A stretch of 64,000 nucleotides of DNA from Clostridiaceae bacterium (GCA_012519655.1 JAAYPS010000196.1:1-64000); one strand, 5' to 3'. Numbered from the stretch's first letter, positions 8,666 to 17,966 are shown. A program made the numbers and translations. The notes: generated from the sequence alone by a model not told the origin.

Positions 8666-10078
8666 TTACTGCTTAATATTTTCCTTTCTGCCCGGCCGAT
8701 TTAAGAACATAAGAACTGTCATAAGAACATCCATTGCTATCATAGCAACAAATGTCCAAAAATAATATATTGGCTGGTTTAACTTAAACCCTTGCAGTGG
8801 TAGTGCCAAGATGAACATAATTGGAACACCTAGAAAAACTGCAAACCCACTGCCAAGTACAAGGTTTTCTGGTACTCTGGATTTCGAATATGGATCAACC
8901 TCTCTGAGTAGTGCAATTCCAGTTGTAATTGTTCCAGTCCACATTCCATATAGAGCTGCATTATGTTCAAGTTGTTCTTCGGTATAAATCAACTTACATA
9001 TAAAATAAGTATGGAACATAGTATATATTCCACCTACAGTAGTGATAATAAGTATAGGCACGAGATTCTCTCTCAATACAGTTATAGAGATTGCAGCCAA
9101 TGATGCAGTGATCATAAAATCAAATGATGATGCAGAAATCTTTTGTAATAAGTAGTTATCTGCGTAATTTACACGTATGACACGTTTTACCCTCATTTTA
9201 TCCATGAAAAGACGTATACCAAAGGCAACAACAGTACCTACCAGGAAGTTGAAACCCCATAGCATATCTGAAACTGTTTCTCCAAAAGTACCCAGCGGGA
9301 CTAAAATCTTTCCAAATGCTACAAGTAATAAGTAAGTCACCAAATATGCTGAACCGATCAAAAATAGTTGAATTGTTAAATCATCGATATGAATACTCTT
9401 TGGAACAGAAATTGTGTGCTTTCTTGAAGATTTTTCAATCTCCATATCTTTGACTTCTTGGATACCATATTTCTTCTGATTCTTATAAACTCTTTTCAGT
9501 AAGAAGTTAACAAATGGTACCCCACCGATCAATGCCCACAAGAATCCGAAATTTGCTACTGCAAGACCAATATTAGCACCATTAGTAAATCCACTTTCCT
9601 CCCACTTAATTCCAATATTTACAGCTTGTCCAGGCCCCTGAGCAAAGCCTAAAGGTAATAACATCCCCATTGGAGGAAACATATCAGGAAAAAAATATTT
9701 TGCCAAAATTAACGATATAGCTAATCCCAGTATCCCATGCGACATGTATGTTTTTACTATGGCGTAGCCAGTATTAGCTATATCCTTATTCTTCTTCTTA
9801 TTTCTATCCTTCAAAGCCAATGCAATAAATCCAACAGCCATAAGGTGTGCTACAAGAAAACCTAGCTCATGCTGAATCCTTTGCAACTGTTCCTCGGTGA
9901 GCCATCCAAAGACATATCGGGCAAGTTGAAGACTTATAAATCCTATTGCTCCTGCAAGCATGGAAGTTGGCATCAGATGCCTTTGAAAAATCTTGACTCT
10001 TAGCTTTAAAACCGTTGCTAATGCTAAACATGCAGCTATTCCAGAAAAATAAAGCGCAATTGACCATCCGTTTTCCAT
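8666..10078 (-). CDS. GltS-type sodium/glutamate symporter family protein
   Basis: The 470-residue integral membrane protein has about ten to twelve hydrophobic segments. It carries the Gly-rich re-entrant motif GFAQGPGQAVNIG typical of the GltS family, in which an inverted-repeat carrier moves glutamate with sodium. It is longer than E. coli GltS (about 400 residues), with a hydrophilic loop near residues 195-230. The start ATG is preceded by TAGGAGAG. The gene follows der-plsY on the same strand, where many Clostridia have gpsA. Substrate specificity is not provable from sequence, so a related organic-acid carrier remains possible. Confidence 0.7.
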   Translation of the reverse strand: MENGWSIALYFSGIAACLALATVLKLRVKIFQRHLMPTSMLAGAIGFISLQLARYVFGWLTEEQLQRIQHELGFLVAHLMAVGFIALALKDRNKKKNKDIANTGYAIVKTYMSHGILGLAISLILAKYFFPDMFPPMGMLLPLGFAQGPGQAVNIGIKWEESGFTNGANIGLAVANFGFLWALIGGVPFVNFLLKRVYKNQKKYGIQEVKDMEIEKSSRKHTISVPKSIHIDDLTIQLFLIGSAYLVTYLLLVAFGKILVPLGTFGETVSDMLWGFNFLVGTVVAFGIRLFMDKMRVKRVIRVNYADNYLLQKISASSFDFMITASLAAISITVLRENLVPILIITTVGGIYTMFHTYFICKLIYTEEQLEHNAALYGMWTGTITTGIALLREVDPYSKSRVPENLVLGSGFAVFLGVPIMFILALPLQGFKLNQPIYYFWTFVAMIAMDVLMTVLMFLNRPGRKENIKQ

Positions 10079-10169
10079 AACTACTCTCCTATCATTTATT
10101 AGTGATTATGTTGCTTAATTCAATTCTTATATCAAAAAATATTGCTATATCGAATCCATTAAGTATATC

Positions 10170-10787
10170 TTATATTGTTTTCTTAAAGCTTAGTTTCTTC
10201 TCAGTACGATTAATTAAGCGCACAATATTCTCTTTATGGCGAACAATTATTAGTGCTACCATAAAAATTCCTAATATTATTAATGTTATAGGTAAATTAA
10301 AAATAAACGATATTAGAGGCCAAAAGGCCGCAGCAACGATGGAGCCAAGAGAGACATACCTTGTAAATGCTACTACAATGATAAAGATTCCAAGGCATAT
10401 AAGCGCGGGTATAGGGCTGATGTATAGCATAACTGTAAAAGTTGTCAATACACCCTTTCCGCCTTTGAAAGAAAAAAAGATGGGCCAATTGTGGCCTATA
10501 ACTGCTGCAAGACCAGCAAAGTACATTCCAATATATCCGAAAGTCTCGATATTACCAACTAGTAACCCACCAATAACACACGCAATAATACCTTTCAGAA
10601 TGTCAATAACTATTACAGCAATTGCAGCATTCTTACCTAAGATTCGTAGTGTGTTCGTAGTTCCAGCATTCCCACTACCGTGTTTCCTAATATCCTTTTT
10701 ATAAAAAACTTTTCCAATAATTAAAGAGCCATTTAAACTACCAAACAAATACCCTATAATTATGGATAACGCAATTTTTAAATACAT
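10170..10787 (-). CDS. plsY: Acyl-phosphate:glycerol-3-phosphate acyltransferase
   Basis: The 205-residue membrane enzyme makes lysophosphatidic acid from acyl-phosphate and glycerol 3-phosphate, the first step of phospholipid synthesis. About five transmembrane helices are visible. Three PlsY signatures are present: GSGNAGTTN near residues 37-45, FKGGKGVLT near 90-98, and a late motif containing VRHKENI. The gene starts 20 bp after der, a conserved clostridial linkage, so the two are probably cotranscribed. The ribosome binding site is weak. Confidence 0.95.
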   Translation of the reverse strand: MYLKIALSIIIGYLFGSLNGSLIIGKVFYKKDIRKHGSGNAGTTNTLRILGKNAAIAVIVIDILKGIIACVIGGLLVGNIETFGYIGMYFAGLAAVIGHNWPIFFSFKGGKGVLTTFTVMLYISPIPALICLGIFIIVVAFTRYVSLGSIVAAAFWPLISFIFNLPITLIILGIFMVALIIVRHKENIVRLINRTEKKLSFKKTI

Positions 10788-10807
10788 TAGAAAGTGTACC
10801 TACTTTC

Positions 10808-12136
10808 TCAAAGTTGTCTTTGTCCTTTTTCTCTGATTATAAGTCGAATTGGCGTTCCTTCAAAACCAAAATTTCTTCTCAATGTATTAATTATATATCT
10901 TTCATATGAAAAATGCATTAATTGTTTATCGTTTACGAATAAAACAAATCTTGGCGGCTTTATACCTACCTGTACCATATAATATATTTTTAGTCGTTTA
11001 CCCTTGTCAGAGGGTGGCTGAACCATCGCTATGGCTTCGTTAAGTACATCATTGAGCATTCCGGTTTGAATACGAAAAGATGCCTGATCAAAAACAAAAT
11101 CCACAAGCTCAAACAGTCGTTCAACTCTTTGACCGGTTTTAGCTGATATAAACACAACGGGAGCATAATCCATAAACTCAAGCTTATCAATGACTTCTTT
11201 TCGCATTTTTTCAAGAGTTCCTGTTTCTTTCTCTATTTCATCCCACTTGTTCACAGCTATAATACATGCCTTCCCCTGCTCATGAGCATACCCTGCAATT
11301 TTGGTATCTTGCTCTGTTACAGAATCGTTTGCATCAATCATAATAATGCACACATCGGCTCTATCAACCGCTGTCCAAGAACGAATCACGCTATATCTTT
11401 CAATACTCTCGTCTATCTTGCTCTTTCTTCTGATTCCAGCGGTATCTATAAAAATATATTTCTTGTCTCCGCGTTCTACAAAAGTATCAATGGCATCCCT
11501 TGTTGTTCCGGGTATATCGCTTACAATTACTCGATCCTCACCCAATATAGAATTGATAAGAGATGACTTCCCAACATTTGGTTTCCCAATAACCGCAACT
11601 TTTATAATATCTTCATCCTGTTCATAGTCCATATCCTCTGGGAAATGCTCATAAACTGCATCAAGTAAATCCCCAATGCCGAGACCGTGGATTGAAGAAA
11701 TAGGATAAATCTCTCCCATGCCTAGATTATAAAACTCATATGCAGCAGGTGGAATATCACCGACATTGTCAGATTTGTTAACAGCTACAACTATAGGTTT
11801 TTGAGATTTTCTGAGTATTACAGCAACATCGTCATCGGCAGCAGTTAAGCCGGTTTTCATATCCAGCAAAAAAATTATGACATCTGCCGTCTCCACAGCT
11901 ATCTCTGCCTGACGTAGCATCATTTTTTTTATATAATCCCCGGTAAATGGCTCAATTCCACCAGTGTCAATTAGGGTAAAATTCCTACCACGCCAATCAG
12001 CCTCTGCATAAATTCTATCCCTCGTTACTCCTGGAGTATCTTCAATTATTGATATTCTTTGTTTCGTTATATAGTTAAATAATGTTGATTTACCAACATT
12101 AGGCCTTCCAACTATAGCTACAACCGGCTTTGACAA
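10808..12136 (-). CDS. der: Ribosome biogenesis GTPase Der (EngA)
   Basis: The protein has two tandem GTPase domains and a KH-like C-terminal domain and acts in 50S subunit maturation. P-loops GRPNVGKST (near residue 10) and GKPNVGKSS (near 180) are intact. So are the DTPG and DTAG switch motifs and the NKSD and NKWD specificity motifs. The frame opens at a TTG at 12151, but GGAGG lies just inside it. A second TTG at 12136 is eight bases after GGAGG and gives MSKPVVAIVGRPNVGKS, the usual family start, so 442 residues are annotated. Confidence 0.95.
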   Translation of the reverse strand: MSKPVVAIVGRPNVGKSTLFNYITKQRISIIEDTPGVTRDRIYAEADWRGRNFTLIDTGGIEPFTGDYIKKMMLRQAEIAVETADVIIFLLDMKTGLTAADDDVAVILRKSQKPIVVAVNKSDNVGDIPPAAYEFYNLGMGEIYPISSIHGLGIGDLLDAVYEHFPEDMDYEQDEDIIKVAVIGKPNVGKSSLINSILGEDRVIVSDIPGTTRDAIDTFVERGDKKYIFIDTAGIRRKSKIDESIERYSVIRSWTAVDRADVCIIMIDANDSVTEQDTKIAGYAHEQGKACIIAVNKWDEIEKETGTLEKMRKEVIDKLEFMDYAPVVFISAKTGQRVERLFELVDFVFDQASFRIQTGMLNDVLNEAIAMVQPPSDKGKRLKIYYMVQVGIKPPRFVLFVNDKQLMHFSYERYIINTLRRNFGFEGTPIRLIIREKGQRQL

Positions 12137-12139
12137 ATT

Positions 12140-12255
12140 CTCAACCTCCAAGTCAAACCACTTCGCTCAGTCATCGGTGATGTTCCACCGACCAAGGAAG
12201 CTAATTGATTTCATCTCATTATGGCCAACCTATAGAGGTTAGCATCTTATGAAGA
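12140..12255. repeat. Copy A of an intergenic repeat shared with the rplJ leader region
   Basis: This stretch resembles 15060-15175. Shared blocks are AGGAAGCTAATT (12195-12206 and 15109-15120) and TATAGAGGTTAGC (12231-12243 and 15150-15162), with weaker similarity on both sides. On the minus strand it contains a CGGTG/CACCG hairpin and an AACC/GGTT hairpin. Both copies have the same orientation and lie just upstream of a gene (der here, rplJ there). The function is unknown. Confidence 0.55.
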
Positions 12256-12331
12256 CAATGACAAAAGTTCACATATAATGATAATCATTAAAATTAGCCC
12301 TGTCAACGATTATCGGCTTTTAACATTTAGT

Positions 12332-12527
12332 CATGATATATATTCTAGTTTTCTGTGGTACTGTTCTTGTATACAATTGTTTATTCATTTTGCCACGATA
12401 TACACTCTCGTTTTGTTCGGTACAGGGCTTTTATATAATAACATTGATTCCTTTAGCCATAATATGTGTTCCCAGTTTGTCAGTACAATTTATGGTGGTT
12501 ATAACTGTCTGCGGCCATTTGTGGCAT
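12332..12527. repeat. Three degenerate tandem repeats downstream of lysA
   Basis: Units begin at 12332 (CATGATATATATTC), 12394 (CACGATATACACTC) and 12458 (CATAATATGTGTTC), a period of 62-64 bp. Each unit continues with a GTTT-rich block and GGTAC or AGTAC. The array runs up to the lysA stop codon at 12528. No gene or clear terminator is seen in this 376-bp gap. The array may contain folded RNA at the 3' end of the lysA message. Confidence 0.55.
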
Positions 12528-13835
12528 TTACAGGTCATCTGGGACTATGTCATTACGGATTATATCTTCATAGGTCTCACGGCGTACAATAAGACGATCT
12601 TTGCCATCCTTCACTAAAACTACTGGTGGTTTCCCAAGCCTGTTATAGTTCATTGCCATTGAGTAGTTGTATGCTCCAGTTGCAAGCACAGCTATTATGT
12701 CTCCTGCCTGAGTTTTTGGCATTTTAATATCCTTTGCTATTAAATCACCTGATTCACAGCATTTGCCTGCTATTGTTACAACTTCATCCTTAGTACTTTT
12801 AGGTTTGTTTGCCAATAAAGCAGTATACTCGGATTCGTATAATGCATACCTTGGATTATCACACATTCCACCATCTACAGAGATATATTTCCTTATGCCC
12901 TCAATATTTTTAACATTTCCTACTTCATAAAGAGTTATTCCAGCAGAGCCTACAATGGATCGTCCTGGCTCTATAAGGATAAATAACTCCTTAATTCCCT
13001 TCTCATTCGCCACTTTTTTAACCACTTTTGATACCGACTCAACAAACTTATCATACTCCAAATGAGCATCTTTTTCGGTATATCTTATTCCAAACCCACC
13101 ACCAAGGTTTAATTCATTCAATTGAATATTTAGCTTATCTCTTATATCAGCGATAAAGTTAATCATGACCTCAGCTGTTTTCATAAAGGGTTCAAGTCCA
13201 AATATCTGAGAGCCAATATGGCAGTGAATCCCCACGACTTCTATATTCTCCATTTTAGCGGCTTTAGCAATAATATCATAGGCTTCCCCGTTCTCAATAC
13301 CAACTCCAAATTTAGAATCAATTTGTCCGGTCATAACAGCCTCATGAGTATTCGCATCAATACCTGGTTTAATACGGAATAGTATTTTCACCTTCTTGCC
13401 TTTTACAGTTGCAATTTTTTCAATGTTATTAAGCTCTGTTTCATTATCTACTACAAAACGCCCTATATTATTATCTATACCCATTTCAATCTCATCAATA
13501 GTTTTATTGTTCCCATGGAAATACACTTTTTCCATTGGGAAACCGGCTTTTATTGCAGTATATAATTCACCACCAGAAACTACATCTAAACCAAGACCCT
13601 CCTGATGTGCAATTTTACATGCAGCAATTGTACAAAATGCTTTACTTGCATATAAAACAAGTCCGTTACCGTCATAATACTTATCCAGTGCTTCTTTATA
13701 CATTCTACAATTATTTCGAATAACCATCTCATCCATAACATATAGAGGTGTACCATGTTTTTTAACAAGCTCAATCGTATCACAGCCACCTATTTCGAGA
13801 TGTCCAGCAGAATTTATTTTTAGAGTTTCTGTCAT
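12528..13835 (-). CDS. lysA: Diaminopimelate decarboxylase
   Basis: The PLP enzyme catalyses the last step of lysine synthesis, converting meso-diaminopimelate to lysine. It is a fold-type III decarboxylase of about 435 residues. The PLP lysine is in YASKAF, the glycine-rich phosphate loop is NLGGGFGIRY, and the C-terminal barrel contains GKCCESGDLI with the catalytic Cys. An ATG five codons upstream (13850) is possible. I prefer 13835 because GGTGG precedes it, although the spacing is short. The gene lies between rplL and der; it has no lysine riboswitch and no obvious partner genes. Confidence 0.93.
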   Translation of the reverse strand: MTETLKINSAGHLEIGGCDTIELVKKHGTPLYVMDEMVIRNNCRMYKEALDKYYDGNGLVLYASKAFCTIAACKIAHQEGLGLDVVSGGELYTAIKAGFPMEKVYFHGNNKTIDEIEMGIDNNIGRFVVDNETELNNIEKIATVKGKKVKILFRIKPGIDANTHEAVMTGQIDSKFGVGIENGEAYDIIAKAAKMENIEVVGIHCHIGSQIFGLEPFMKTAEVMINFIADIRDKLNIQLNELNLGGGFGIRYTEKDAHLEYDKFVESVSKVVKKVANEKGIKELFILIEPGRSIVGSAGITLYEVGNVKNIEGIRKYISVDGGMCDNPRYALYESEYTALLANKPKSTKDEVVTIAGKCCESGDLIAKDIKMPKTQAGDIIAVLATGAYNYSMAMNYNRLGKPPVVLVKDGKDRLIVRRETYEDIIRNDIVPDDL

Positions 13836-13959
13836 TTCGCCACCGTCCATTCTTACTTTTTATGATATAGACCACGAGCTAAATTCTCCATGGTGCTAAA
13901 TAAACTTCTTAAAATCAATTAGGAACTTAGAAAATATACTACCATTTCTAAATTTAAAA

Positions 13960-13985
13960 TGCAAGTTTCAAAATCCAAACTTGCA
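13960..13985. other. Inverted repeat between rplL and lysA
   Basis: TGCAAGTTT and AAACTTGCA form a perfect 9-bp stem around an 8-base loop. It sits just downstream of the rplL terminator and about 110 bp upstream of the lysA start. It lacks an adjacent T tract on the minus strand, so it may be a secondary terminator or a regulatory hairpin. Confidence 0.5.
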
Positions 13986-13993
13986 TTTCACAT

Positions 13994-14032
13994 AAAAAAA
14001 GACTATCTCTTTTTTGAGATAGTCTTTTTCTA
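13994..14032 (-). terminator. Terminator of the rplJ-rplL operon
   Basis: On the minus strand AAAAAGACTATCTC pairs with GAGATAGTCTTTTT around a short A-rich loop, and a T tract follows. The structure is nearly symmetrical and could act in both directions. It separates rplL from lysA and shows that rpoB does not follow in this operon. Confidence 0.9.
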
Positions 14033-14041
14033 ACAAATTGT

Positions 14042-14422
14042 TTACTTTAATTCGCAAGTAGCTCCAACTTCTTTGAACTTTTCAACCATTGCGGTTGCTT
14101 CGTCCTTGGATAGTCCTTCTTTAACAGTTGAAGGAGCTTTGTCAACAACTTCTTTTGCTTCTTTAAGGCCAAGACCTGTAACTTCACGTACAACCTTGAT
14201 AACCTTAATCTTTTCAGCGCCAACTTCCTTTAAAACAACGTCAAACTCTGTCTGCTCTTCTTCAGCGGCTGCTTCAGCGCCAGCTGCAGGAGCTGCTGCA
14301 ACTGCTACAGGAGCTGCTGCGGATACTCCAAATTCTTCTTCAAGAGCTTTTACTAGTTCTGAAAGTTCAAGAACTGTTAAACCTTTAATTTCTTCAATTA
14401 AATTTGTAATTTTTTCACTCAT
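14042..14422 (-). CDS. rplL: 50S ribosomal protein L7/L12
   Basis: The 126-residue acidic protein forms the flexible stalk that recruits translation factors. It has an N-terminal dimerisation helix (residues 1-35), an Ala-rich hinge (about 36-60, [16 protein letters not shown]) and the C-terminal factor-binding domain with [15 protein letters not shown]. The frame extends upstream to a TTG, but that TTG is part of the TTGGAGG ribosome binding site, so the ATG at 14422 is the start. It follows rplJ closely and ends 10 bp before a terminator. Confidence 0.97.
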   Translation of the reverse strand: MSEKITNLIEEIKGLTVLELSELVKALEEEFGVSAAAPVAVAAAPAAGAEAAAEEEQTEFDVVLKEVGAEKIKVIKVVREVTGLGLKEAKEVVDKAPSTVKEGLSKDEATAMVEKFKEVGATCELK

Positions 14423-14444
14423 TATAATACCCTCCAATATAAAT

Positions 14445-14981
14445 TTAAGCTTCAGCTTGTTTTTTTTCTGCTATTGCATTTAATGCTACTGCTAAACCAC
14501 GAATATTCGCATTCAGAACATTAACTATACCATATAATGGACTTGACAAACCACCAACTACCTTCGCTACTAGTTCTTCTCTTGAAGGAAGATTTGCAAT
14601 GGATTTAATACCCTCAAGATCAACAATATCACCTTCGACAATACCTGCTTTGATCTCAAGTACTTTATACTCTTTTGCGAACTTTGACAATACTTTCGAT
14701 GGAGCTACTGGATCTTCGAAGCTAATTGCTAGAGCTGTAGGACCACTTAAATATTGATCCAACTCGTCATAGCCATTCTCTCGTGCTGCAAAACGGATAA
14801 TTGAGTTCTTAATAACAGAATAATCTATATCCGCTTCTCTCATAGCTTTTCTCAGCTTAGTATCCTGCTCAACCGTCAATCCCCTATAATCCGCTAAGAC
14901 GATGGATTTCGCATCTTTGAACTTCTCTGACAGCTTTTCCACTTTATCTTTCTTCAAATTAAGGATTCTTTCACTTGGCAT
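14445..14981 (-). CDS. rplJ: 50S ribosomal protein L10
   Basis: The 178-residue protein anchors the L7/L12 stalk to 23S rRNA and, with L12, represses its own message through the L10 leader. The sequence has the family core [20 protein letters not shown] and the C-terminal helix that binds L12 dimers. The frame is open 11 codons farther upstream, but AAGGAGGTG lies seven bases before the ATG at 14981, giving the usual [11 protein letters not shown] start. An L10 leader and a repeat element lie upstream. Confidence 0.96.
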   Translation of the reverse strand: MPSERILNLKKDKVEKLSEKFKDAKSIVLADYRGLTVEQDTKLRKAMREADIDYSVIKNSIIRFAARENGYDELDQYLSGPTALAISFEDPVAPSKVLSKFAKEYKVLEIKAGIVEGDIVDLEGIKSIANLPSREELVAKVVGGLSSPLYGIVNVLNANIRGLAVALNAIAEKKQAEA

Positions 14982-15059
14982 CTGTTGCACCTCCTTGATG
15001 ATTATACTCCGCATTTAAGCGGTATTTTAAAAGTATCACCTTTTAAACCATCTAAGTTA

Positions 15060-15175
15060 ATTCGTTTCGCCCAACCAGTCAGGTAGCGAACTAACTCCAC
15101 CTAACCACAGGAAGCTAATTAATTTCGTCTTCATTCTCAGCCGGCCTATTATAGAGGTTAGCCTCTTATAAAGAA
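15060..15175. repeat. Copy B of an intergenic repeat, between L10 leader and rplJ
   Basis: This copy matches 12140-12255 in two conserved blocks (15109-15120 and 15150-15162) and weaker flanking similarity. On the minus strand it can form an AGGT/ACCT stem and a GTTCGC/GCGAAAC stem. It lies between the L10 leader terminator and the rplJ start codon, so any RNA structure here would be part of the rplJ 5' untranslated region. Confidence 0.55.
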
Positions 15176-15186
15176 ATAAATAAACA

Positions 15187-15305
15187 ACCCTCTGTGTCAT
15201 GGGCATCCATAGACATACAGAGGGTAATAATCATAAACTCATAATGTTCACCTCGGCGGGATGATATACGTTATGCCAATTGGCTCCTGCTGTCTATGGT
15301 TAATA
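15187..15305 (-). promoter_or_regulatory. Ribosomal protein L10 leader (autoregulatory attenuator)
   Basis: The minus strand carries the L10 leader hallmarks AGACAGCAGG and CCGCCGAGGTG, known in Firmicutes as the L10(L12)4 binding site. It is followed by a terminator hairpin ACCCTCTGT/ACAGAGGGT (15187-15225) and a T-rich tail. CCATAGACA near 15291-15299 can pair with TGTCTATGG in the terminator loop region (around 15206-15214), an alternative fold. Excess L10-L12 should therefore favour termination before rplJ-rplL. Confidence 0.85.
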
Positions 15306-15362
15306 TACAATTTTTAAACAAAAAATATTTTACTACATCTTCCTTGGTTTGTAAAGAACTTT

Positions 15363-16058
15363 TTAATCTAAAACTTTCTGTTGGTTAATTTTAACACCAG
15401 GACCCATAGTTGAAGTTACTACTACACTCCTCAAATACTGCCCTTTTGCCGCTGCTGGCTTTGCCTTTATAACAGCATCAGCTAAAGTACGGAAGTTTTC
15501 AAGTAGCTTTTCTGTACCAAAGGAAACTTTTCCTATTGGACAATGAATGATATTAGTTTTATCAAGACGGTATTCAATTTTACCTGCCTTAATATCAACA
15601 ATAGCCTTTGCTACGTCCATTGTGACCGTACCTGCCTTCGGATTTGGCATTAAACCCTTAGGACCTAAAACACGTCCTAAACGTCCTACAACGCCCATCA
15701 TATCAGGGGTTGCAACCACAACGTCAAACTCGAACCAATTATCCTTTTGAATTTTTGTAACCAGGTCTTCTGCACCAACATAGTCAGCACCAGCTTGCTC
15801 TGCTTCTGTTGCTTTTTCTCCCTTTGCAAAAACTAAAACACGAACGGTTTTACCTGTTCCATGAGGAAGAACAACAGCACCCCTTACTTGTTGATCAGCA
15901 TGACGTGAGTCAACACCTAAGCGGATATGGGCTTCAACAGTTTCATCAAACTTTGCTGTTGCAGCTTTTTGTACAAGTTCTAATGCTTCTGTCGGCTCAT
16001 ATAATTTATTTCTATCTACAAGCTTTGCGCTTTCGAGATATTTTTTTCCTCTTTTCAT
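15363..16058 (-). CDS. rplA: 50S ribosomal protein L1
   Basis: The 231-residue protein forms the L1 stalk near the E site of the 50S subunit. It contains the family signatures [33 protein letters not shown] and the C-terminal MGPGVKI. Length is normal. The start is fixed by AAAGGAGTG. It lies 64 bp after rplK and upstream of the L10 leader, and is expected to share the rpmG-secE-nusG-rplK transcript. Confidence 0.97.
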   Translation of the reverse strand: MKRGKKYLESAKLVDRNKLYEPTEALELVQKAATAKFDETVEAHIRLGVDSRHADQQVRGAVVLPHGTGKTVRVLVFAKGEKATEAEQAGADYVGAEDLVTKIQKDNWFEFDVVVATPDMMGVVGRLGRVLGPKGLMPNPKAGTVTMDVAKAIVDIKAGKIEYRLDKTNIIHCPIGKVSFGTEKLLENFRTLADAVIKAKPAAAKGQYLRSVVVTSTMGPGVKINQQKVLD

Positions 16059-16122
16059 ATCCTTTCACTCCTTTGTGGTAATATTTCGGGATTTACTCCC
16101 TCCCACGTTGTTAAGACGATAA

Positions 16123-16548
16123 TTATTCCTCAACAACAACGCCCATACTTCTTGCGGTTCCAGCTACCATCCTCATTGCTGCTTCAAGATCTGCTGCGTT
16201 TAAATCAGGCATCTTCATTTCAGCAATGCTCTTCAAATCTTCTTTTGACAGTTTAGCTACTTTGTCTTTCTGTGGAACGCCTGAACCTTTTTCAATCTTG
16301 CACGCTTTCTTAATAAGCACAGCTGCAGGCGGCGTCTTTGTTATAAATGTAAATGATCTGTCTGCGTATACCGTTATAACAACCGGAATGATCAGCCCGG
16401 CATCTTTCGCCGTTCTCTCGTTGAATTCCTTACAGAAACCCATAATGTTAACACCATGTTGTCCTAAAGCTGGTCCAACCGGTGGAGCAGGCGTAGCCTT
16501 TCCTGCAGGTATTTGAAGTTTTATATAGCCTGTGACTTTCTTTGCCAT
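16123..16548 (-). CDS. rplK: 50S ribosomal protein L11
   Basis: The 141-residue protein binds the GTPase-associated centre of 23S rRNA. It shows the N-terminal [20 protein letters not shown] motif, where PrmA-dependent methylation occurs, and the C-terminal RNA-binding domain with AGTARSMG. The frame is open 28 codons upstream, but GGGAGGTGG precedes the ATG at 16548 and homologues start [12 protein letters not shown]. PrmA, its methyltransferase, is encoded at 25.3-26.2 kb. Confidence 0.97.
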   Translation of the reverse strand: MAKKVTGYIKLQIPAGKATPAPPVGPALGQHGVNIMGFCKEFNERTAKDAGLIIPVVITVYADRSFTFITKTPPAAVLIKKACKIEKGSGVPQKDKVAKLSKEDLKSIAEMKMPDLNAADLEAAMRMVAGTARSMGVVVEE

Positions 16549-16652
16549 AATAATCCACCTCCCAGAAAAAATGACTGCTATATAGCAGTTATATTCTAAA
16601 TTCCATTTTATTGTATGGAAAAATAGACTCAAAATAATAATTTTTTACTTAC

Positions 16653-17174
16653 TTATAACCTTTGAATTTGTGTAACCTCTAGCTCTACTGGAGTTTCACG
16701 TCCAAACATGGACACTAAAACACGAACCTTTTTCTTATCTGCACTGATTTCCTCAACACTACCGATGAAGCTTTCCAAAGGTCCATCAATAACCCTAACA
16801 CTGTCACCAATTTCATAATCAACAACAGTTTCGAACTGCTCCACACCCATTGCTCTGATTTCATCTTCTGACAGTGGAACAGGTTTAGAACCAGGACCGA
16901 CGAAACCAGTAACTCCTCTGGTGTTTCTTACAACATACCAAGACTCATCATTGATTATCATTTTAATGAGTACATACCCTGGAAAAACTTTTTTTAAGGT
17001 TGCCTTCTTTTTTCCGTCCTTGATTTCGATTTGCTCTTCCATTGGAACAACAATATCAATAATATAATCCTGAAGATGAGGATTATTCTCTACCATTTTC
17101 TCCAGATTTACCTTAACTTTATTCTCATAACCAGAATAGGTATGTATAACATACCACAACGCTTCTTCAGCCAT
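16653..17174 (-). CDS. nusG: Transcription termination/antitermination factor NusG
   Basis: The 173-residue protein binds RNA polymerase and modulates pausing and elongation. The NGN domain covers about residues 5-110 ([31 protein letters not shown]). The KOW domain covers about 120-173 ([18 protein letters not shown]). It sits in the conserved rpmG-secE-nusG-rplK order. Confidence 0.97.
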   Translation of the reverse strand: MAEEALWYVIHTYSGYENKVKVNLEKMVENNPHLQDYIIDIVVPMEEQIEIKDGKKKATLKKVFPGYVLIKMIINDESWYVVRNTRGVTGFVGPGSKPVPLSEDEIRAMGVEQFETVVDYEIGDSVRVIDGPLESFIGSVEEISADKKKVRVLVSMFGRETPVELEVTQIQRL

Positions 17175-17231
17175 TATTTTGCGGAGACAAGCTCCTGCCC
17201 TCCTTTATTAACCCTGTATCTGCTAAAAGTA

Positions 17232-17447
17232 TCATGCAAATATCAGTGTATATAAGAAACCAAAAAGAGCGTCAAATATCCACACTACTGCACCTATTAA
17301 TAGACATACAAAGACAACAGTAAGTGTATAGTTTATTAATTGGCTCTTGGTAGGCCAAATAACCTTCTTTAATTCATTTCTGATTTCCTTGACGAATTTT
17401 GTAAACCTGTTAAAAACATTAGGCTTTTTCTTTACTTGTTCAGCCAT
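17232..17447 (-). CDS. secE: Preprotein translocase subunit SecE
   Basis: The 71-residue protein is the small essential SecYEG subunit. It has an amphipathic cytoplasmic helix (VKEIRNELKKVIWPTKSQL) and one transmembrane helix near residues 42-65. The WPTK motif is the family signature. It lies between rpmG and nusG. Confidence 0.96.
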   Translation of the reverse strand: MAEQVKKKPNVFNRFTKFVKEIRNELKKVIWPTKSQLINYTLTVVFVCLLIGAVVWIFDALFGFLYTLIFA

Positions 17448-17511
17448 TGAAACATCTCCCGCCTATGTGCATCTGCGCACAAATATTTTTGGAGTTTTAC
17501 TGTAAATAAAA

Positions 17512-17661
17512 CTATTTCGTTTCTTTATGCAATGTATGCTTCCGACAGAACTTGCAAAATTTATTCATTTCAAGTTTGTCCGGACTGTTTTTCCTGTTCT
17601 TAATTTTATCATAATTTCTTTGCTTGCATTCACTACAAGCTATGGTAATCTTTGTTCTCAT
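17512..17661 (-). CDS. rpmG: 50S ribosomal protein L33
   Basis: This 49-residue gene translates as [20 protein letters not shown] and onward to [16 protein letters not shown]. Two zinc-ribbon pairs, C9/C12 and C36/C39, mark a zinc-binding L33. Its place before secE-nusG is the standard bacterial order. An AGG-containing ribosome binding site (GGGGTGTAGGAC) precedes the ATG. Confidence 0.95.
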   Translation of the reverse strand: MRTKITIACSECKQRNYDKIKNRKNSPDKLEMNKFCKFCRKHTLHKETK

Positions 17662-17773
17662 GTCCTACACCCCTTAATTCTGGTCAAAATACAATCTCAT
17701 TATTACAAAAACGAGTTTATAAATATATAAGTTTTAATGCATAAAAAAAAGCCCTATTTATAAAGCAGGTTAC

Positions 17774-17802
17774 AGTGTAACATATTTTAAAAAACCTGTC
17801 AA
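17774..17802 (-). promoter_or_regulatory. Promoter of the rpmG-secE-nusG-rplK operon
   Basis: On the minus strand a perfect TTGACA (17802-17797) is followed after 17 bp by TACACT (17779-17774). This is a good sigma-A promoter about 110 bp upstream of rpmG. The rest of the 305-bp gap to ppdK shows only the hairpin at 17878-17914. Confidence 0.75.
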
Positions 17803-17877
17803 GATTCGTGTTGGCAATAAAATTCAATGTGTGTTAATTTCTTAAAATGCTGCACTGGGCTGTCTATATAAGTTTGT

Positions 17878-17914
17878 AAGGGTGCCGACTTAAAATATTA
17901 ATTTCAGCACCCTT
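17878..17914 (-). terminator. Probable terminator of ppdK
   Basis: AAGGGTGC (17878-17885) and GCACCCTT (17907-17914) form a perfect 8-bp stem with a 21-base AT-rich loop, about 50 bp beyond the ppdK stop. The tail on the minus strand is only moderately T-rich, so termination efficiency is uncertain. Confidence 0.55.
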
Positions 17915-17966
17915 GTAATTTTAATTGAACAGCGAATATTTGTTATGATTACATCTCAAAATCCCT

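Noticed and set aside
12278..12617. Two overlapping plus-strand open frames of about 100 codons after lysA
   Set aside because: They run into the lysA coding region on the opposite strand, have no ribosome binding site, and lie on degenerate repeats.
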